From: Trichobilharzia regenti
Taxonomy: Eukaryota; Platyhelminthes; Trematoda; Strigeidida; Schistosomatidae
Assembly: GCA_944472135.2 (NCBI GenBank)
Contig: OX235263.1
Location: 19,087,379 to 19,151,378, forward strand
Length of the DNA: 64,000 nt
Direction of reading: 5' to 3'
Part shown: positions 41,280 to 51,553 of the stretch, in pieces
How the letters are laid out: every line of letters begins with the position of its first letter
How positions within the stretch are numbered: the stretch's first letter is position 1
Program-made: the position numbers and the translations under genes
Notes under the pieces: generated by a model
Database searches by the model: none
What the model saw: only the letters and a program-made list of their open reading frames with translations
Told to the model about the DNA's origin: nothing

Positions 41280-42690
41280 GAGATCAGTTAGAGAATCATT
41301 GGTGAAACAAAAAGTATTGGACAGCTGTCTCGTCTAAGGGTTCGAACTCGGGACTACTGGGGTCCACTAAGTCAGACAAGAGAACAGTTGCTCGCTTGTG
41401 ACATTAGCCAGCAGCTGAGCTATACATATTACGAATTGGTAGAAGTTGGAATTCAACAACTATTGGATTGGGTCCCAATGGCTGGATGGTCTACAAGCTT
41501 GACTTCTAACTCAAAGGTCCTGGGTTCGACCCTTGGCAGTGGGTGCGTACTAATGAAGAGTTGCCCAGTAGGACGAAACAGCTATACAGTTAGTACTTCG
41601 TGGTTTTCAATGATTCTCTAACTGGTGATCAATCCTGTAACCGATGAAATCCTTCCAAGCCAAGGCTTGATAAAAACATGACCCAGCATGGGTATCAAAA
41701 AGTGTACAATGAAGCAGTGCTCTACCTAGTTACTCCCTATAGTCTTTACATAGCATTACATGAGTTACGCGTAATGTGTACGAGCTTACAACTCAACCTA
41801 ATCATCAGGACCAGAAAAGTTGAAGAGTGGTATGAAGCAAATGAATGAGGAACCAATAAATCACGCCTTCATTGATGACGAAAAGGACTATTTTTCATAC
41901 CAAGACAGCAGAAGCAGTCACAAATGACTCAATTATGACCAATGTCATATGCCCAGAAACAAGGTACCCATTGACGAAAATACCTTGGAATTACAGTCAT
42001 TTCTATAGTCTTTCAAGTATTGGTTTTGTAGGATTTTATTTGATGGCATGGAGGATTTCGTCATGAGCTGACATCAGTTAGAGAATCATTGGAAAACAAG
42101 CTGGGAGTACTGGACAGATGTTCCCTAGTTTGGGACTCTTCATCCACCGGGGTTCAAAACCAGGACCTTGTGGTTACCAGACGAGCTAGCTCGTAGATCA
42201 CTGAGCCATTGAGCGTGCTGCTGGAGAGTCCCAAACTAGGACGGAACAGCTGTCCAGTACCCCCTACAGGTTTTCCAGTGGTCCTCTAACTGATGTCAGC
42301 TCATGATGAAGTCTTCGATGCAATCAAACAAAATCCCTACAAAACCAATACTTGAAAATTAATCTGATGCTAACTGGTGACTGGCCCTATTCAGGCAGTT
42401 AACCTGGGGTTCTAGTGGGAAGCTGTGACCAGTAGGGTACAGCAAGTTGACGATGAGACAGTAACTCATCGAAGAAGACACTGCGAAATGGCCGCGCTAT
42501 GTCGTGAATTGGCAGAAGTTAGAATTCATGGACTGATCATTGGATCGGGTCCCAGTGGCTCAATGGTCTACGAGCTCGCCTTGTAGCTGGAAGGTCCTAG
42601 GTTCGAACCCTGGCGGTGGATGCGTACTGCTGAAGAGTCCCAAACTAAGACGAAACAGCTGCCCAATACTCCCAGTTTTCCAGTACTGAC
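41280..42690. repeat. Cluster of family A units in both orientations
   Basis: Order: minus fragment 41280-41360; plus unit 41390-41675 (head AATGGCTGGATGGTCTACAA, box B GGGTTCGACCC, ribozyme core ACTAATGA mutated); minus unit 42215-42010; then a plus stretch 42211-42690 that begins and ends in a ribozyme segment. The last stretch has the leader (GAATTCATGGACTGATC), box A/B head and two ribozymes at 42215-42260 and 42624-42669, spaced 409 bp. Confidence 0.65.
42624..42669 (+). ncRNA. Hammerhead-like sequence, family A
   Basis: Stem I is GTACTG against CAATAC (one mismatch), the core CTGAAGAG obeys CUGANGA, stem II is TCC...AGA (weakened), CGAAAC is intact, and stem III plus cleavage region is ACAGCTGCC, where GTC became GCC. 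The altered cleavage triplet should abolish activity. Confidence 0.5.
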
Positions 42691-42799
42691 AGGTTTCCTC
42701 CATCCAATTTCTATAGTCTACTGTTTTCAGGTATCCAGACAAAATAAATAAACCAACAAAATGAGTTACAGAGGACACTTTGCATACCCAGGAGTAGTG

Positions 42800-42823
42800 A
42801 ATATATATATATATATATATATA
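42800..42823. repeat. (AT)n microsatellite
   Basis: About twelve AT dinucleotides occur in a row. Confidence 0.9.
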
Positions 42824-42999
42824 AATATATGAAAGTAGAGCAGTAAACAAGTGGTCAGATGTTAGGTTTCCTCTCTTGAAACATAATGCAGATAAATGCA
42901 TAACATATTTAGGATTCTGAAGTCACAGAATACGTACACGCTTTTACAAGAAATTTTCGGAACGAATCAATAAAAAGCCTACCACTCGACAAATATCAC

Positions 43000-43240
43000 A
43001 CACACGCTAACGAGACCGTCAGGTGATATCACATGCCACACTACTGCTCGGATGGGACCCAAATACGAAAAGATGAGTTGGGCATGTGTCCAGGGGTGAC
43101 ATGGAGGAGATATTAAGAGGAGATGAAAGCTTATGAGTAATTGTGGGGTTAGATGAAAATGATTGTAGAAAATAGGAAAACACGGAGGTGTTCTGTTGAG
43201 ACACTTTGTTCCACTCGGAACCCAAAGGGATAATAATAAT
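43000..43240 (+). mobile_element. RTE-2 3' end, degenerate
   Basis: It contains GGGTGACATGGAGGAGATAT (GDMEEI) and ends CACTCGGAACCCAAAGGGAT with an AAT-rich tail. The copy is 240 bp long. Confidence 0.55.
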
Positions 43241-43470
43241 ATTAATAATTTATTCAGAAATATAACAGTACCAGTATTAAAACTTTATGGCAAAATCTGC
43301 GAGTGCTGGGTCAACATACGTCTTCACCTTCTCAGCCAATGAAAATTCCCTTCAGAGGTTTAATTTACTTTATTTAATACAATGTTAATCTCAATGATAT
43401 TATTGCACCGAATATGAGACAGTGAACGAATATATACCCACGACCAAAATCCTGTAGTCTGTTCAGGTTC

Positions 43471-44729
43471 TAATGAAAACAAAACGTGTAGATCAGCGAA
43501 AAGACTCTTTTCGGCGGCGAATTCATTTTCTCAGCTGTACAATCGCAAATATATATGAGTTATTTTGTATGTATGTGTACATTAAGTTCGTCAAACAAAA
43601 TGCCATTCGCATCCGACGCATCTGTAGTCCCGACATTCTGGAAACAGAATTAGACATTCTACGAGAAATCTTCATCCAAAATGGATACCCAATAAGATTC
43701 ATTGACAAAAATATCAAACCAAGAATTCGGAGAAATGAAACTTCACTTGCACCGAGAAAGAAACCCTACATGAACTTTGATTTCAAGGGAGATTTAACAA
43801 GTGGTATTCTCAAGAGAAGGATCACATCATTTCTGAGAAGAACATTCTTTGTAGTAATTCTAAGAATAGTGTTCTCCAGTCGCCCACTGATCTGCAGAAG
43901 CCTCAAGGACAAGACCCCGCATCTGACCACTTCTATGTACATATATCAGTTCACCTGCTTCTGTGGAGCCAGATACATAGGTCGTTCGACGCGCACCCTG
44001 TCCAAGAGGATTCAAGAACACTATCCAGCATGGTTGCGAAAAGGCAATAGTGTTGCAATGAGGAGTGCGATAATTGAACACTTGGTTAACACTGATCATT
44101 GCATTTCAACAAACGCCTCCTTCAAAGTAATCTACAGAGTCAAGAATAACCTATCAAAGGCAATACGGTTTCGTCTTCTTTTTATCGATGAAGCTCTGGA
44201 CATTCACATAGAAAAACCGGAGCTGTGCATACAAAAGAAGATTACTCAACCACTTCTACTGTCATGTAACAACTTTTTTTTGTTTCGATTTGATTTGAGT
44301 TTTTTTTATATTGATGACTTAATTTTGTTTCTTTGCCTGTTTTTTAATTGCTTAGAATTCTTGTATTCATTCAGAACTCTTACCTAATTTCGTATTACCT
44401 ACTTTGTTTCTATGTGCATCCAGAGTAAAACTCACTCATCAAACTATTCATATTATTACATAACTTCTGACTTTTTAACAACTGTTTATGACAACTCATC
44501 ATCACCTTTGGTACTACCCTAATTTCATTAACACCTAATTTTCTTGACTTGTATTACCAATCTTCACCTGTTTAGTTAAAATAGACATAACCAAATGTAA
44601 TTTTGTTTGACAAACTTAATGTACACATACATTCAAAATAACTCATATATATTTGCGATTGTACAGCTGAGAAAATGAATTCGCCGCCGAAAAGAGTCTT
44701 TCGCTGATCTACACGTTTTGTTTTCATTA
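43471..44729 (+). mobile_element. Penelope-like element with 130-bp inverted repeat arms, best preserved
   Basis: The arms 43471-43602 and 44600-44729 are inverted and nearly identical over about 130 bp (for example CGGCGGCGAATTCATTTTCT against AGAAAATGAATTCGCCGCCG), with one A indel and a few substitutions. The interior encodes RT thumb, linker and GIY-YIG. Penelope-like elements often carry such an inverted 5' copy of the 3' repeat. The high arm identity points to a recent insertion. Confidence 0.8.
43473..44387 (+). CDS. Penelope-like element: RT thumb, linker and GIY-YIG endonuclease
   Basis: A 304-codon frame. Residues 1-45 are read through the inverted repeat arm and may not be coding in the parent element. 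From about 50 onward it encodes ICSPDILETELDILREIFIQ, the conserved KKPYMNF...F strand and SSRPLICRSLKDKTPHLTTS. The CFCGARYIGRSTRTLSKRIQ nuclease core then follows, with EHYPAWL and the His-containing EHLVNTDHCI. The RT catalytic core (YxDD) is missing, so the copy is truncated at its 5' side. The nuclease would nick DNA for target-primed reverse transcription. The last 35 residues are hydrophobic and A/T-driven, probably 3' UTR read-through. Confidence 0.7.
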   Translation: MKTKRVDQRKDSFRRRIHFLSCTIANIYELFCMYVYIKFVKQNAIRIRRICSPDILETELDILREIFIQNGYPIRFIDKNIKPRIRRNETSLAPRKKPYMNFDFKGDLTSGILKRRITSFLRRTFFVVILRIVFSSRPLICRSLKDKTPHLTTSMYIYQFTCFCGARYIGRSTRTLSKRIQEHYPAWLRKGNSVAMRSAIIEHLVNTDHCISTNASFKVIYRVKNNLSKAIRFRLLFIDEALDIHIEKPELCIQKKITQPLLLSCNNFFLFRFDLSFFYIDDLILFLCLFFNCLEFLYSFRTLT

Positions 44730-44829
44730 ATGCCTGAATGGGGATTATCCATGAAATGCTCACGTTTTCTACACTCAAGAGCCAGTTTTTACAGCTGCAA
44801 ATAGGAATAAAACAAACTTTTGCATTCAA

Positions 44830-45340
44830 TCAACTAAAGCCAATTCATTGTCTACAGTGATACTGCATGATGAATAATTTTATATAGTGGTCAGAAGTGA
44901 GAGGAAGAAATTTATCATTTGCTTTCAAAACTTAATCTCACCATATTCAGATATACACAAACGGATAACACAACACCATTGTGTAACTGAACCACTGTTT
45001 AGTACATCAGATCAACTTCTTCTTTACACAACAGGTTTATTGAGATGAATAAAAAAAGAAATGACTATAATTACTTCTCAGGAGAAGTGAACTGCTATGT
45101 AGAGAAGTAATTGTATTCCTAAATCATGGCAGAAAATATGAGTAACATATGAGTATCTCAGAGATACACAAAATACGTAATCATACACATATTAGTGTGC
45201 TTTGCAATGGATGCTACTTACTTTATCATCATTAATGGTACTACTTTGGAAGCAAGTTACACTGCTCAGTGGGGTGGATATTCGACCCGCATATATATAC
45301 AGAATTACAGTTTTAAAAAGTACTTATGAATCATTGCTCC
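44830..45340. other. AT-rich spacer, nothing recognised
   Basis: No coding signature, RNA gene or repeat match could be supported. Confidence 0.35.
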
Positions 45341-46000
45341 CGGTCATCACTTAAAGGACACGCGACAGTTCATTCCATCCTCCCTTATGGCTGTGAGGCA
45401 TGGACATGGAAGTGCAAGATTAGCTGCTTTTTATCATAGGTACCTGTGTCCTACTTCCCATGTTAGGTGATGTAATACATTGAGTAATAATGAGGTTAGG
45501 CTCAGTGTTAAGCAAGGAGAGAAAGCCTATCAATAAGGTTGTGAAGCTACATCGACTGAGATGACTACGACATGTGTTACCCATACCTAGCCATCGCCTT
45601 CCTCGACAAACAATGTTAGTGACATTGGATCAGGTTAAAAGTGGGCTAGTGGTGGTCAAACCGAAACCCTGAGTCAGTTTATGTAATCTTTGACATGCAG
45701 GGAGGTACAGACTACCTGTTTGGGGGCCTTGGGATGGTAAGAACCAATGGTTGGAGACAAATGGTGATATGGTTGAAAACCTTCATTCTCAATGGCTGAC
45801 GCAGATGCATTCACTCTTTGTGATTGCACATATCCAATATAACCTTATTCTTTTTCCATTTCACTATTATTTCTCTCTCACATTTCTGCCTGTTGTTCTC
45901 TTGGATCTTGCTGTTTCTCCCTTTTTCTCCTTTTGTATGCTGCATGGAGTGTAGCAACTCGGACTGTTGCACTTCTGTGCCACGTTCTATGATGAAAATA
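45340..46000 (+). mobile_element. RTE-1 C-terminal and 3' UTR fragment
   Basis: The strand carries CCTCCCTTATGGCTGTGAGG (LLYGxE), GAAGCTACATCGACTGAGAT (KLHRLRW), CCTAGCCATCGCCTTCCTCG and the 3' UTR strings GATGCATTCACTCTTTGTGA and GTTCTATGATGAAAATAATT. All frames are broken. It ends against the foldback at 45997. Confidence 0.6.
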
Positions 46001-46297
46001 ATTAGTCAGTCAGTATGGCAATGCCAGTTTCCATATTACTATTCTATACCTAGTTCGTCGGTAGATGAGTAGTTTCGAGATCAAGAAATTATCATTTAAA
46101 AGTGCTGTATCTTAATCAATGGTTAATAATAATAATAATCACTTTATTATTATTATTATTATTATTATTAACCATTGGTTAAGATACAGCACTTTTAAAT
46201 GATAATTTCTTGATCTCGAAACTACTCATCTACCGACGAACTAGGTGTAGAATAGTAATATGGAAACTGGCATTGCCATACTGACTGACTAATTATT
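45997..46297. repeat. Long foldback palindrome, about 140-bp arms
   Basis: The left arm (45997 to about 46136) and right arm (about 46146-46297) are inverted copies with only two point differences outside the central (TAA)n/(TTA)n stretch. An example is CTCATCTACCGACGAACTAG on the right against CTAGTTCGTCGGTAGATGAG on the left. The spacer is under 10 bp. The left arm overlaps the last bases of the RTE-1 fragment (GATGAAAATAATTAGTCAGT), so the right arm copies RTE-1 tail DNA. It could be a true inverted duplication or an assembly foldback chimera. Confidence 0.85.
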
Positions 46298-47337
46298 ATT
46301 TGACTAATTATTATCGAATGCATCACCCACAAAAAGGTACAAACGCTTTAAAAGTAAATTTTAACTAACTTTATTGTAAACCAAAATACTAAGTTGTTGA
46401 AACTGTATAGATTTGATTCATTTGAAGACGAACGTCATAAGGAACTAACATCAATTACACAACCACACTGAAAACCATTAGGCATAGGATGGGTGTTTTG
46501 CCTAACTGTGAGACAGTGGCACCTAGATGATGAGAAGAGCAGGTCACTATCCACCTGCTGGCTCATGAATCTTAACTTTCGTAAACACAGGACCATGCAC
46601 AGCAACATGCAATCCTGACGTCGAGTCCGCCTTTTCACAGTCGAATCGGAGGACTCTACGAATCACGACTTCTGATCAGAACTCTAGGTATTCCATCCTA
46701 CAGTCAGTCAATCAGTCACCGGTGAGCAGTTGCCTGTTTTCTCTTAAATGTTGGTGAAGTGCCCTTTTCGCTGCATAAAAGTCTCGAGTTCAATCACAAG
46801 TGTGGTCTCGGGTCCGTGTTGCTCCGGTGTCCCGGACTAGAGCGAAATGGTGGGCTAGTGACATATTTGTGAAGAAATCTACCTTTAAACGGTATACTCT
46901 TACAAAATGATACAGCAATGTAGGTGGGTCGAACCCTAGTAATGTATGCCACAACTAAATTATTTTGTATTTCATTTCAATATTAATGCAATAACAAATA
47001 GTCATACTTTATTTATGCTAAGTACCGTATCTTAAAAGACCAGAATGACTCGAATACCAAACGACTGGCCGGATTTATTATACTAATATTAAACCGCTAA
47101 ACACACTGTGCGGCTCGAGTGGGTTTACTAAAGCCAAGAGTGTTTCAATTCAGATACGTTATACAATTAATTCATTGACAAACAGATAGCTGCACTAAGA
47201 CCCACAAGCACAGAATAACTCCCTTATTCTTCGCATAATAAATAGTTAGCCAAAAAAATGTTCATCTACTGGGTACTTCATGAAGACTGATCAACTTAAA
47301 ACTTGATATATACGTGGATCAACATAACCACGTACAT
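46298..47337. other. Spacer, nothing recognised
   Basis: No motif-bearing frame was found. A region at 46740-46860 (CGAGTTCAATCACAAGTGTG, GTCTCGGGTCCGTGTTGCTC) is less AT-rich and faintly like the other tRNA-headed repeats, but no boxes pair. Confidence 0.3.
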
Positions 47338-47650
47338 GTCAGGGTAACCACGTAAATGTCAGGGTCCTCGAGACGGTAAAAATCAATGGTTGGAAACAAT
47401 TGGTGACATGGCTCAAAATCGTTCTCAATGGCTAGCGCAGATGCATCCTCTCCTTGTGACTTATGATTTCCAATGAAACTGTTTTGTTCTTCGTTATTGC
47501 TCTTCCTTTGTCTCACACCTCTGCTTACTGTCTCTATTATGCTTTTCTTGTACTTTCTTCTCTTGCTTCATGTGCTACACGGAGTGTGGCGACTTGAACT
47601 TCCGCACATTTGTGCAAAGTTCTATGCCGAAAACAGACAGACAGATCAAT
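47338..47650 (+). mobile_element. RTE-1 3' end
   Basis: From GTCAGGGTCCTCGAGACGG (coding for the WGPRD region) through GGTTGGAAACAATTGGTGAC and the 3' UTR (CTTATGATTTCCAATGAAAC) to GCCGAAAACAGACAGACAGA, the family tail. It is about 310 bp and well conserved against the 32.4 and 24.6 kb copies. Confidence 0.7.
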
Positions 47651-47659
47651 ATAACCGTA

Positions 47660-47872
47660 CAGCTGCTGTTTCATTTATTTTATTTTTTTATTTTTGATTA
47701 CAGCTTGATTCCACACCCTATTTTTGGTAGAAGTATGGAATTTTCAGCATGTGATATCGGTAGCCCAAATTTTTGCAGACCGATCATAGATATCAGGCGT
47801 GCGTCGGCAGCGGATCGAACCTTAGACCATGAGTATGGTCAGCGAAAGTTCTAACCACTGTGCCACCGACGC
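47660..47872 (-). repeat. Family B short retroposon
   Basis: The minus strand begins TGCGTCGGTGGCACAGTGGT (box A region), has GGTTCGATCCGC as box B, then CTGCCGACGCACGCCTGATA and the body, ending in an A/T-rich tail. It sits directly against the RTE-1 fragment. Confidence 0.7.
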
Positions 47873-49037
47873 AAACGTTTTTAGAAATGAACTTAATTTG
47901 CAATTCCTGGGCACTATAGCAACTCACAAAAACAGGGGTAATAAATACATTGGTGTCATTAAATAGATCGTATAAAAATCCCTTTTAGTAAACTTTAATT
48001 GCATTTTTCAGGAATAAATAAATAAAGCGGAATCCTAACAACAACAAAAAATACCCTCATAAAACAGAAGCATCCAAGAAACATGTACATTAAAAACTGA
48101 TGTTTTGTCCTACATACCCACACACACGCACAGACGAAATCAACAAAAGTCAAAACAGTGCACAATTATCTTTTTATATATTACAAGTGAAGTTACCAAG
48201 TTTGTTTAAAGTATGTACAGAAAAGCAAACACAACAAAAAACCAAACAAACATAAGACCAAAATATAAATTGAACAACAGAACGAAAGGAATAGATACAC
48301 AAATTCCCAAATGATAATTATATATATATATATTTGTTTTTTCTCAAAGTGAGAAATATTTCACAGGAATTGCATTTTGATGCACCAATAGTGATTTTAC
48401 ATAACACTGATATTATTATTATTGATTAATTATTCCACAAAAGGCGAGTAAAAATAAAACAGTTCAGTAAGTTGAATTTCCATGAAAACATGCAAAAATG
48501 TAAGTGAAATAATTTGATGAACAGGGGATTTATACGCATTTTAAACATGGGTATTAGTAAGTAAGTAAGTAAGGTGCTTTCTGTAACTTGTAGTTAGAAT
48601 TAGACAGTGGTACAAATAGACAAAGTGATTGAAAAATTAATGGCTGATTGTTCAAAACCATAACAGAACTCTGGACAGCAGTTTTTTTTCCTCACTAGGG
48701 TGGGGCCAAAGTAATTTGTTACCATGTCCATGGCAATGCGTCTTAAACAAATACCTTTAACTTACATCAACGATTCGATCTGTAAAGTTGATTTTTGAAT
48801 AAGATGAAATCCCTAGCCTAGATAATAATGAACAGCTCCAACTTCCTGTAAATAAATACACAACCTGAATGTCTTTGAATCACAGGATGTATTTAATGTA
48901 TTTATCGTAAGAAAAATAACCAAAAGTTTACGAACAGAAACTTGTAGAATTTATATCACAATAATATAAGGTAAAACAAAAATACGAAAATGAAGTCAAA
49001 TATTGCTCCTTTTGTACAAAAAAAAATTTGTATTTTG
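47873..49037. other. Downstream flank of RABGGTA
   Basis: This AT-rich stretch is free of recognised transposons and may hold the 3' UTR of RABGGTA (transcribed to the left). No convincing polyadenylation signal close to the stop could be singled out. A GTAAGTAAGTAAGTAAG run at 48556-48572 and a short (TA)n at 48320-48330 are the only low-complexity features. Confidence 0.4.
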
Positions 49038-50947
49038 TTAAGAGTGAACTGTTTTATCGTATACTAAAGAAAATGAATATCCTTGTCTTTGAAATCCTGG
49101 ATGTTGTGATAGTAATTCAGTCAAATTGGATAACTTGACTACTTCATTCCCACTGATATACACTATACGCAGACGAGGACAATTAAATAAGTCTTCAATT
49201 GACTTGAAATCATACAATCGATTGCGTTGAACAGAAAGACTAGATAGAGACGGAAGACGAGAAATCCCATCAAGACTCATTAATTGATTATCGTCTAAAT
49301 TTAACTCCAAAAGGCATATAAGGTAGGCAAAAGTATCCGGGATTCGTAGGATTGAATTATTGGAAAAATCAATTCTTGTCATTAATGTATACCAATCAAG
49401 ACTATGAAAACAGCTCATATCGACATTGTGAAGGACAACTTCTCTTGACTGATTTTCATAAACATTAGCAAGAACATCTAGTGCAGCATAAAAAGATCGT
49501 AGGTGTTCATAATAAAAAGAACGCTGTGGATCAACAGATACTAATTTATTCAACGATTCATTCACTTCTTCTTTAAAACCCTGTGGTCTAACAAATCGAA
49601 GTAGGCTGACAAGTGTTAGGAGAGCCCATTTGTTTTTGGTTCCAAGGACACTAAATCGCGGACAGTATCAAGTTCTCCTATCAAATCGTTTGGATCATGT
49701 ATAGGCAGAATCATTGGATTTAATAGCCTCAATGGATCCAGAGCAACACGGGTCAGAGATTCACTTTGATGAGAATCCATGCAGCATTGTAAAACAGAAT
49801 ATTCACCGGTATAACCACACTTGTTTTCACACGATTCATGACATCCTTCATTTCTCTTCGGAATGCATACTTGCGCCACAACATTCCAGGGACGTGATTG
49901 GTACAGATGCTTATCACTTTCAGGCGCGTATCGAAACACTAAGTCTTGACTAATCGGTAACCACCAAACGGCTGACAAATCATCTAAAACTGAATTCCAT
50001 CCACCAAGAAGCTCAGGTGTTAAAGTTACAGCATCTGAAATAGTACCGCCATAAGGAAACACTTTTATGGAAACTTGCAACTTCTTCAAGGCTCGAATCA
50101 GTTTTGGGGAGCTAAATACGAGGACAAATCTCTCCATCTGCCGTGAAATATACAACTCCCTCAGGTAAACTTTCCTTTCCCCACGACCCAGTAACCACCA
50201 GTAATAAAACCAAGGACTCTGGTCGGCAGGATCCGTATATATTGCATTGTGTACAAGATCCAACTCCTCACTTGGTACTGAGAAGTCTAACAGCGGTCGA
50301 CAACATCCTCTGTCAATTTCAATATCAGGCGGAGGACTTAAACGTGGTGAAACACAAGAAGTGTTTGACGAACAAGTAAGAAGCTCACCCCGATAATGCC
50401 AGGCCGAATAATTACTCATGTTCCTTTCTATTGCAGCATCGGTAAATTCACGCTCTAATTCAATGGGAATACCTCCCTTAGAAACAACGAAACGACGATA
50501 GTCCCAGCAATGGAAATTTCTTTCATCCAACTTTAAAGCCATGTTGCAAAACTTAACTTCAGATTCCCAATTAGGGGCTGTATGATTATTCATAACCCAA
50601 GAGCGATGGTGCCAGACGGCATAGGACTTCGGTGAATTGTAAAGACAACGAGTTGTTAAGTCTAACTCAGCTTCCATCAATTTTGACACCTTTTCTGTAT
50701 CGTCAGAATACTTTACCATGAGGTGCATCAAAATTTCGCGTCTATAATTCCACAATGTAGTTGTATCTGCAGATGTTTCAACCAGAGTAGCAATCTCCCT
50801 TAAATGTATCTCATTGTAATCACCATTTTCACGACAGGCCCACAGCTTTTCACAACCATCATGAAACTGTTTACTGATCTGTTGCATTTTTAGCAGTCTA
50901 GCACGCTCCTGTTCAGCTGTTTGAATAACTTTAACTCTCCCATGCAT
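49038..50947 (-). CDS. RABGGTA: Rab geranylgeranyltransferase alpha subunit, intronless, one frameshift
   Basis: With the beta subunit and Rab escort protein, this cytosolic subunit forms the enzyme that adds geranylgeranyl groups to the C-terminal cysteines of Rab GTPases. The start MHGRVKVIQT at 50947 is the family's standard N-terminus. Five prenyltransferase alpha repeats are visible: TLWNYRREIL (about 65), SYAVWHHRSWVM (about 108), NFHCWDYRRFVV (about 144), NYSAWHYRGELL (about 179) and SPWFYYWWLLGR (about 244). In the last, the usual His-Arg is Tyr-Trp. A 100-150-residue insert-type domain follows, then LRRs after 49565 (LDWYTLMTRIDFSNNSILRI, LLELNLDDNQLMSLDGISRL). The frame shifts once: at 49633-49637 an A5 run gives LEPKTNGLS-stop, while the next frame reads KNKWALLTLVSLLRFVRP and continues to 49038. 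One more A restores about 636 residues. There are no introns, unusual for the genus. Confidence 0.93.
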
Positions 50948-51412
50948 GTTGTATGCAATAATATGTTATCGATAGATATTTAGACGTCCAGATAGAAAAC
51001 TTCTGCAAGGCAGAGAATACAAAAACGATTGTGAAACAAAACCCAGTAAGCGCAACATGACTCATAAAAGAACCATAAAATGGCATCCAGTATACCACGA
51101 TCAAGCATGCAAATCTTCGTCTGTTGAAAGGTCACCGTTCTAAGTGTGACCAAATGAAGTAATACTATCAAGTAAAGTAAATAAACATGGACACAAACGG
51201 AATTATGCTGACAAATCAAAGTGTGAACGGAGAAGTTCAACAATAGCGTCCTAGAAGTGCAAACTCTTCAGTGAACTTGAAAGCGTGCTAATCATTGGCA
51301 CCTTTCATTACCATAGCTGAAATACCAAAGCTATTCACCAACTTATGAGAAAATTTCACCCAGATAACGTCTTTAAGTACTATTTGAACAGTGTTAACAT
51401 TTTGTTAAGCTT
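50948..51412. promoter_or_regulatory. Upstream flank of RABGGTA, no motif identified
   Basis: About 465 bp separates the start codon from the telomere-like tract. It should hold the 5' UTR and core promoter, but no TATA box, initiator or splice-leader acceptor could be chosen with confidence. Confidence 0.25.
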
Positions 51413-51553
51413 AAGATAAGGGTTAAGGTAAGCGATAGGTTAGGGTTAGGATTAGGGTCATAATTAGGATTGCGGTTAGGCTTACAGTTAGGATAAGGAT
51501 TGCAATTAGGGTTGGGATTAAGGGTAGGGTTACGACTAGGGATAGATTTAGAG
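51413..51553 (+). repeat. Degenerate interstitial telomere-like tract
   Basis: About 23 units related to TTAGGG or its one-base variants occur here, for example GGTTAGGGTTAGGATTAGGG at 51438-51457 and GGTTAGGCTTACAGTTAGGA. All are in the same orientation (G-rich strand on plus). TTAGGG is the schistosome telomere repeat. The tract is much degenerated, so old. Confidence 0.75.

Noticed and set aside
43523..44099. Minus-strand open frames over the Penelope-like element
   Set aside because: They mirror the plus-strand GIY-YIG frame and carry no motif.
49628..49640. Programmed -1 ribosomal frameshift in RABGGTA
   Set aside because: The sequence is not a classic slippery heptamer in the zero frame and no such mechanism is known for this gene; an indel is simpler.
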